Shown here piece by piece: positions 14,736 through 18,085 of a DNA stretch of 18,085 nt (positions within the stretch are counted from its first letter, which is position 1; every line of letters begins with the position of its first letter). The notes under the pieces were generated by a model. That model saw only the letters and a program-made list of their open reading frames with translations, was not told the DNA's origin and searched no databases. The stretch is from Thiotrichaceae bacterium UBA7357 (GTDB lineage Bacteria; Pseudomonadota; Gammaproteobacteria; Eutrophobiales; Eutrophobiaceae). The translations under genes and the position numbers were made by a program. The stretch is from positions 1 through 18,085 of the forward strand of contig DKOR01000033.1 in assembly GCA_002470825.1 (NCBI GenBank), written 5' to 3'.

Positions 14736-15167
14736 CTATTTTTCGACTATAACTATTATCTTCTGAGATAATATTGGTGGTTTATGAGGAATATGCATAT
14801 GATTCCCCAGTAAAAGTTGCAATGTGTGTGTGCCGGGACTGAGTGTTAGTTCTGTCTGAGTTTGTCCACCACCAAAGTGTTTTATTTTTTCGGTGCCTGG
14901 TAACGGCTGATTCATATTGGGTAATTTTTCTGTATCAATTAACAGATGATGATGTCCTGTGTTTTTGACCTTAATTCCAGCCGGCGCTACGCCCATACCA
15001 GACAAACCGAATACGACCTTAAAGGTCTGTGACACAGTTTGACCATCTTTCGGAGCGATAAAATAAACTTCTTTGTTTGCCCCTGATCCTGATTTTAGTG
15101 ATTCAGAGCTAGAAACACTCGACGTGAAATTAAAAAATAGTACTCCAATTATAATCAAACTTTTCAT
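14736..15167 (-). CDS. DUF4399 domain periplasmic protein
   Basis: This 143-residue protein begins with a signal peptide (MKSLIIIGVLFFNFTSSVSS), so it is likely exported to the periplasm. The mature part matches DUF4399: VYFIAPKDGQTVSQTFKVVF (about 34-53), FGLSGMGVAPAG, then the histidine-rich core NTGHHHLLID (about 69-78), FGGGQTQTELTLSPGTHTLQ (about 98-117) and LLLGNHMHIPH. The repeated histidines could bind a metal, but no function is established that I can name. The ATG at 15167-15165 directly precedes the signal peptide. It is convergent with the CinA-like gene and divergent from the following Sel1 gene. The family is widespread in proteobacteria, usually as a lone gene. Confidence 0.85.
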   Translation of the reverse strand: MKSLIIIGVLFFNFTSSVSSSESLKSGSGANKEVYFIAPKDGQTVSQTFKVVFGLSGMGVAPAGIKVKNTGHHHLLIDTEKLPNMNQPLPGTEKIKHFGGGQTQTELTLSPGTHTLQLLLGNHMHIPHKPPILSQKIIVIVEK

Positions 15168-15320
15168 TTGTAAACTCTTATTTGATACTGTTAATAAATA
15201 GCGTACAGAAAATATGATAGTAAATCAAAGCGCAAGGTCTAAGTTAGCCAATTTATTAATCACACAGCGATAAGGTAGAATTTGATATGCTCCAAATCAT
15301 GAATAATAACGGTAACAAAT

Positions 15321-16214
15321 ATGAAATACTTGATCCTGCTGTTTGTAGTTGCAATAACATCTAAAAGTTTTGCGGATATTTTGTCGGATGCAGCTCATGC
15401 ATATGAGCGTGGAGACTATACTGCCGCAATCACATCATATGAGAAATTAGCAAAGCAAGGAGATGCACAGGCACAGCTTAATTTAGGCTGGATGTATGAC
15501 AATGGAGAAGGCACTCCTCAAGATTATAAGCAGGCATTACACTGGTATACAAAAGCAGCAGAGCAAGGCCATGCAGATGCGCAGCATAATCTAGGTTTTA
15601 TGTATAAAAATGGAGAGGGTACTCTTCAAGATTATAAGCAGGCTATTAAGTGGTACACTAAGTCAGCAGAACAAGGTTATGCAGCAGCGCAGTTTAATTT
15701 AGGTTTGATATATGATACTGCGCAAAGTACTCCTCAAGATTATAAACAGGCGCTATATTGGTATGCTGAAGCAGCAGAGCAAGGCAATGAAGAAGCGCAG
15801 TTCAACTTGGGTGCGATGTATCACAAAGGAGAAGGCACTTCTCAAGACTATGAGCAAGCATTCAAATGGTACACAAAAGCAGCAGAGCAAGGTAATGTAG
15901 AGGCTCAGACCAATCTAGGTTTTATGTATGATACTGGAGAAGGCACTCTTCAAGATTATAAAAAAGCGCTCAAATGGTACACAAAAGCAGCAGAGCAAAA
16001 TTATGGAAAAGCGCAGTTTAATTTAGGTTTTATGCATGTTAAGGGAGAAGGAACACCTCAAGATTATGTCATGGCACATATGTTTTGGAATATTGCATCC
16101 ATAAGTGGGACTGAAAACGCAAAAGTTAATAGAGACAAAGTAGAAGACATGATGACGTCAAGTCAAATTGAAGAAGCACAGCAGTTGGCTAAAGAGTGGA
16201 TGGAGAAGCATTAA
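15321..16214 (+). CDS. Exported Sel1-repeat protein, 297 residues
   Basis: The signal peptide MKYLILLFVVAITSKSFA is probably cut before DIL. After a short lead-in helix pair (DAAHAYERGDYTAAITSYEK), six consecutive 36-residue Sel1 repeats occupy about residues 49-264. They are worded like AQLNLGWMYDNGEGTPQDY and KQALHWYTKAAEQGH. The third repeat is the most divergent (DTAQSTPQDY). A C-terminal cap ends SSQIEEAQQLAKEWMEKH, related to the LSFVKEW cap of the 634-residue protein. The array should form a TPR-like right-handed solenoid for protein binding in the periplasm or outside; no partner is known. A possible promoter is TTATTA, 17 bases, TAGAAT (about 15253-15281). No clear ribosome binding site precedes the ATG. 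The next Sel1 gene starts 40 bases after its stop. Confidence 0.9.
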   Translation: MKYLILLFVVAITSKSFADILSDAAHAYERGDYTAAITSYEKLAKQGDAQAQLNLGWMYDNGEGTPQDYKQALHWYTKAAEQGHADAQHNLGFMYKNGEGTLQDYKQAIKWYTKSAEQGYAAAQFNLGLIYDTAQSTPQDYKQALYWYAEAAEQGNEEAQFNLGAMYHKGEGTSQDYEQAFKWYTKAAEQGNVEAQTNLGFMYDTGEGTLQDYKKALKWYTKAAEQNYGKAQFNLGFMHVKGEGTPQDYVMAHMFWNIASISGTENAKVNRDKVEDMMTSSQIEEAQQLAKEWMEKH

Positions 16215-16254
16215 TTGTAGTATGACGAGTAGTTCGACATATTGATAAATAGTA

Positions 16255-16851
16255 ATGACTAATATGAAGTGTTTAATTTTACTATGCATACCTCTAATAA
16301 CATTCAATAGTTTTGCAGATGAATTCTCGGATGCGCAAGATGCATATATAAATGGTGATTACATTACTGCAATTAGATTGTATGAAAAACTAGTAAAACA
16401 AGGTAATCCAAAGGCTCAGAACGAACTAGGTTATATGTATAAAAAAGGAGACGGCACTCCTCAGGATTATAAAGAAGCCATTAAGTGGTTCACTAAGTCA
16501 GCAGAGCAAGGCGATGCATATGCGCAGTACAATCTAGGTTTTATGTATGACAATGGAAAAGGCATCCCACAAGATTATAGAGAAGCGATCAAGTGGTATA
16601 CCAAATCAGCAGATCAAGGTCATGTAAATGCGCAGTTCAATCTAGGCAATATGTATGGCCTTGATATTCTAGTACGTAAAGAAGGTGTTCTTCAAAATCA
16701 TGTTAAGGCACACATGTTTTGGAATATTGCAGCCGCTAGTGGACACCAAAAAGCAAAAAAATATAGGGATAAGATTGAAGGCATGATGACACCAAATCAG
16801 ATTAGAAAAGCACAGCAGTTAGCTAGAGAGCGGATGGAGAAGTATAATTAA
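16255..16851 (+). CDS. Exported Sel1-repeat protein, 198 residues
   Basis: This is a shorter paralogue of the preceding gene. It could start at 16255 (MTNMKCLILLCIPLITFNSF) or at the ATG at 16264 (MKCLILLC); the latter gives the more typical signal peptide, cleaved after SFA before DEF. Three Sel1 repeats follow, about residues 49-165, worded QDYKEAIKWFTKSAEQGD. The third contains a five-residue insertion around LDILVRKEGV. The C-terminal cap (NQIRKAQQLARERMEKYN) matches that of the 297-residue protein. It lies 40 bases downstream of that gene in the same direction and is probably cotranscribed. Its signal-peptide DNA is nearly repeated at 17950. No ribosome binding site is obvious. The function is unknown beyond likely protein binding. 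Confidence 0.88.
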   Translation: MTNMKCLILLCIPLITFNSFADEFSDAQDAYINGDYITAIRLYEKLVKQGNPKAQNELGYMYKKGDGTPQDYKEAIKWFTKSAEQGDAYAQYNLGFMYDNGKGIPQDYREAIKWYTKSADQGHVNAQFNLGNMYGLDILVRKEGVLQNHVKAHMFWNIAAASGHQKAKKYRDKIEGMMTPNQIRKAQQLARERMEKYN

Positions 16852-16921
16852 TCGTGCATTACCATCTTGTTTCTAGAAATGTAAAAAAAGAATGGTCAAA
16901 TATGGTCTACCAATATCTCGA

Positions 16922-17170
16922 TTAACGATACATCTTGGTGTGGGTTATATAAACTGCATCAACCCAGTCATCAAAAGGTTCATCTTCACAATTTTTTAAT
17001 GAATTTTGATACATTGAGTTAGCATCAACATTTGATGACTGTACCACTCCATTATTCCCTTTCCCATAGTTCAATCCCGAGACGAAACCTGACATCCATT
17101 GCATATATTGAAAAACCGCTACTTCATCATTTTGAACGTCAATTATCTTTTCCGCGAGAAGTGCCACCAC
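16922..17170 (-). pseudogene. Probable 5'-truncated small protein gene
   Basis: The frame encodes about 82 residues from a GTG at 17170. It contains FQYMQWMSGFVSGLNYGKGN and SLKNCEDEPFDDWVDAV, with a W-x-x-G-F-x-x-G-x-N pattern and a later Cys followed by an acidic-Pro segment. This wording resembles small exported proteins in which a signal peptide and an earlier cysteine precede the tryptophan. Here the frame upstream of the GTG runs only about 13 more codons to a stop, with no ATG and no signal peptide. I therefore suspect loss of the 5' end rather than a short complete gene. No family name is claimed. It lies convergent to the Sel1 pair, in a stretch with other gene fragments. Confidence 0.42.
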
Positions 17171-17321
17171 TTCAATATAAATTTTAATTAGTGTGGTGGG
17201 TGTATTTTAAGATTTTAATGATTTTCAAAAAATTTCCCCAAAATACTATTTCATGAGTTTTAGATGGTCGTTTGAAATAAGATATTTTTGATAATAGCCT
17301 TTGATAGTAAGACTATTAAGT
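17171..17321. other. AT-rich gap upstream of the tRNA-Leu fragment
   Basis: No gene, RNA or terminator was recognised in this piece of the 378-base interval between the truncated minus-strand ORF and the ORF at 17549. The rest of the interval contains the tRNA 3' fragment and a frameshifted ORF remnant, listed separately. Confidence 0.35.
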
Positions 17322-17342
17322 TGGTGCCGAGGGCGGGAATTG
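17322..17342 (-). other. 3'-terminal fragment of a tRNA-Leu gene (possible att remnant)
   Basis: Read on the minus strand this is CAATTCCCGCCCTCGGCACC followed by a final A. The part TCCCGCCCTCGGCACCA is the usual 3' end of a bacterial tRNA-Leu: the second T-stem strand, the acceptor strand and the encoded CCA. The similarity stops abruptly, and no T loop, anticodon arm or 5' half follows on the minus strand upstream (17343 onward). Short tRNA 3' ends of this kind are typical attachment-site remnants left by integrases that target tRNA genes. No integrase gene is visible in the window. A chance match of 17 bases that includes CCA is unlikely but cannot be excluded by eye. Confidence 0.55.
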
Positions 17343-17408
17343 TAAAATAGACCTATCAAATTGATTATTAAGTAAATTAATAATTTGAATATAAAATATA
17401 CCCCTGAT

Positions 17409-17521
17409 ATGTACCCCAATCAAGACTGGGCGTCGTGTAAAAAGTCATTGTAGGTTATTCCCCTAAAGACCAAGCTGATAAACCGAAGCTTCCTGCATTA
17501 AACGCATCAAATAAAGAGTAG
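17409..17521 (+). pseudogene. Frameshifted short coding remnant
   Basis: One frame reads MYPNQDWASCKKSL and stops at 17451-17453. A second frame, overlapping from 17444, continues VIVGYSPKDQADKPKLPALN and ASNKE to a stop at 17519-17521. Joined by one frameshift these give a plausible C-terminal part of a small soluble protein with varied composition. Neither piece has a good start signal. I recognise no family. The region sits next to the tRNA-Leu fragment and ends 27 bases before the next ORF. Confidence 0.3.
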
Positions 17522-17548
17522 TATTAAGAATAGTCCAAAATATAAATA

Positions 17549-17899
17549 ATGATGACTGATATGAAACACTTAATTAACTTCATACAACTAATGGGAGCTG
17601 GTCTGTTTATTTATTTGGCTGTGATTTTTTCGTACCTTGAGTTTACCAAAAAAAGTGTTGATGAAATAAAAGAAATTATCTCTACCTCTCAAATAAAAAT
17701 AGGTATGGCTGACTGGCAAATTGAAGAAATATTAGGTAGGCCAGTTAAAAAAGAAGGTGAATCTTATTGCTGCTCTTATTGTGATACTTCTGATACAACT
17801 ATTTGGTATTACTCAGTAGAACGTAAAGACGGACCCTACATCAAATTCAAATGTAATACGTCAGCTGAAGTTTTTGAAGTTACTAATGTGAATAGGTAA
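17549..17899 (+). CDS. Membrane-anchored small protein with BamE-like domain
   Basis: This 116-residue protein starts MMTDMKHLINFIQLMGAGLF, with one membrane segment at about residues 13-31. It is followed by a short charged helix (KKSVDEIKEIISTSQIKIGM) and a small domain with GMADWQIEEILGRPVKKEGE at about 52-71. The G-M-x-x-x-x-(I/V)-x-x-(I/L)-G-x-P pattern is that of the SmpA/OmlA (BamE-like) fold, also found in small lipoproteins and inhibitor-like domains. A CCSYC motif follows (about 74-78), then WYYSVERKDGPYIKFK. It lacks a lipobox, so it is not BamE itself. The start is ambiguous between ATGs at 17549, 17552 and 17561; the leader resembles that of the Sel1 genes. Its stop codon overlaps the next ATG (TAATG). 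Confidence 0.68.
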   Translation: MMTDMKHLINFIQLMGAGLFIYLAVIFSYLEFTKKSVDEIKEIISTSQIKIGMADWQIEEILGRPVKKEGESYCCSYCDTSDTTIWYYSVERKDGPYIKFKCNTSAEVFEVTNVNR

Positions 17900-18030
17900 T
17901 GATCACTAATATGAAACGCTTACTTTTACTCTGCACACTTCTAATATCTTTCAATAGTTTTGCAGATGAATTGATTTTTGTGCCGTCAATCTTGATTTAT
18001 GTTTCAGCTCTAATTAATTTTTTATGTTAA
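17899..18030 (+). pseudogene. Sel1-type signal peptide stub
   Basis: This 43-codon frame starts at 17899 (or at the in-frame ATG at 17911) with MITNMKRLLLLCTLLISFNS, then FADEL, nearly the same signal peptide as the Sel1 gene at 16255. After the predicted cleavage site the Sel1 lead-in is missing: the frame continues IFVPSILIYVSALINFLC, a hydrophobic stretch, and stops at 18028-18030. This looks like the 5' end of a Sel1 gene whose body was lost or replaced. A real small double-hydrophobic protein is the alternative. Its ATG overlaps the preceding stop codon. Confidence 0.5.
17950..17972 (+). repeat. Shared signal-peptide DNA with 16303-16325
   Basis: The 23 bases here, coding for the end of the signal peptide and cleavage site (FNSFADE), are identical to 16303-16325 in the 198-residue Sel1 gene. 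The sequence upstream, back to the ATG-ACT-AAT-ATG start, is also closely similar, but similarity ends immediately downstream. Confidence 0.85.
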
Positions 18031-18077
18031 ATTTTGACTATTACTTCTAATAAGAAAAAGAAACTGAGGATAAAAAA

Positions 18078-18085
18078 ATGCAGAT
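18078..18085 (+). CDS. Start of a gene cut by the window edge
   Basis: An ATG at 18078 is preceded by GAGGA at 18066-18070 with seven bases between, one of the best ribosome binding sites in the window. Only eight bases of the frame are visible, so the product is unknown. Confidence 0.4.

Overview
This AT-rich window comes from the chromosome of a gammaproteobacterium. The evidence is the arrangement of pepA-holC-valS divergent from lptF-lptG, and the chain pcnB-folK-deoxynucleoside kinase-panB-panC with panD. Several Sel1-repeat secretory proteins give it a flavour often seen in host-associated gammaproteobacteria such as Legionellales, but nothing here fixes the order or genus.

Layout. Positions 1-5430 are housekeeping. 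valS (N-terminal part only), holC and pepA run leftward, lptF and lptG run rightward, and a small RDD membrane protein converges on lptG. Positions 5431-9035 are accessory and gene-poor. They hold a 634-residue Sel1-repeat exported protein with a large in-frame internal duplication, a decayed birA relic, a glutaredoxin-like gene on the minus strand, and a small ORF broken by a stop codon. A minus-strand tRNA-Glu (anticodon CTC) with two mispaired stem positions lies at 9036-9111. Positions 9175-14597 form a second housekeeping block: pcnB, folK, a deoxynucleoside kinase, panB and panC overlap end to start. They are followed by panD, which has its own sigma70-like promoter, and by a MoaB/CinA-type molybdopterin-binding-domain protein. 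Positions 14736-18085 are accessory again: a DUF4399 periplasmic protein (minus), two further Sel1-repeat proteins, a probably truncated minus-strand ORF, the 3' end of a tRNA-Leu gene, a frameshifted ORF fragment, a membrane-anchored BamE-like small protein, and a signal-peptide stub shared with the Sel1 genes.

How the genes fit together. LptF and LptG are the membrane pair of the LPS export ABC transporter. FolK serves folate synthesis, and PanB, PanC and PanD cover three steps toward pantothenate and CoA. PcnB polyadenylates RNA and the deoxynucleoside kinase salvages DNA precursors. The Sel1 proteins, all with similar signal peptides and the same repeat wording, look like a local family growing by duplication and recombination.

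I found no complete mobile element, CRISPR array or clear new multi-gene system. The parts most worth a second look are the internally duplicated Sel1 gene, the recurring Sel1 leader sequence, the gene relics around the tRNA-Leu fragment, and the odd tRNA-Glu.
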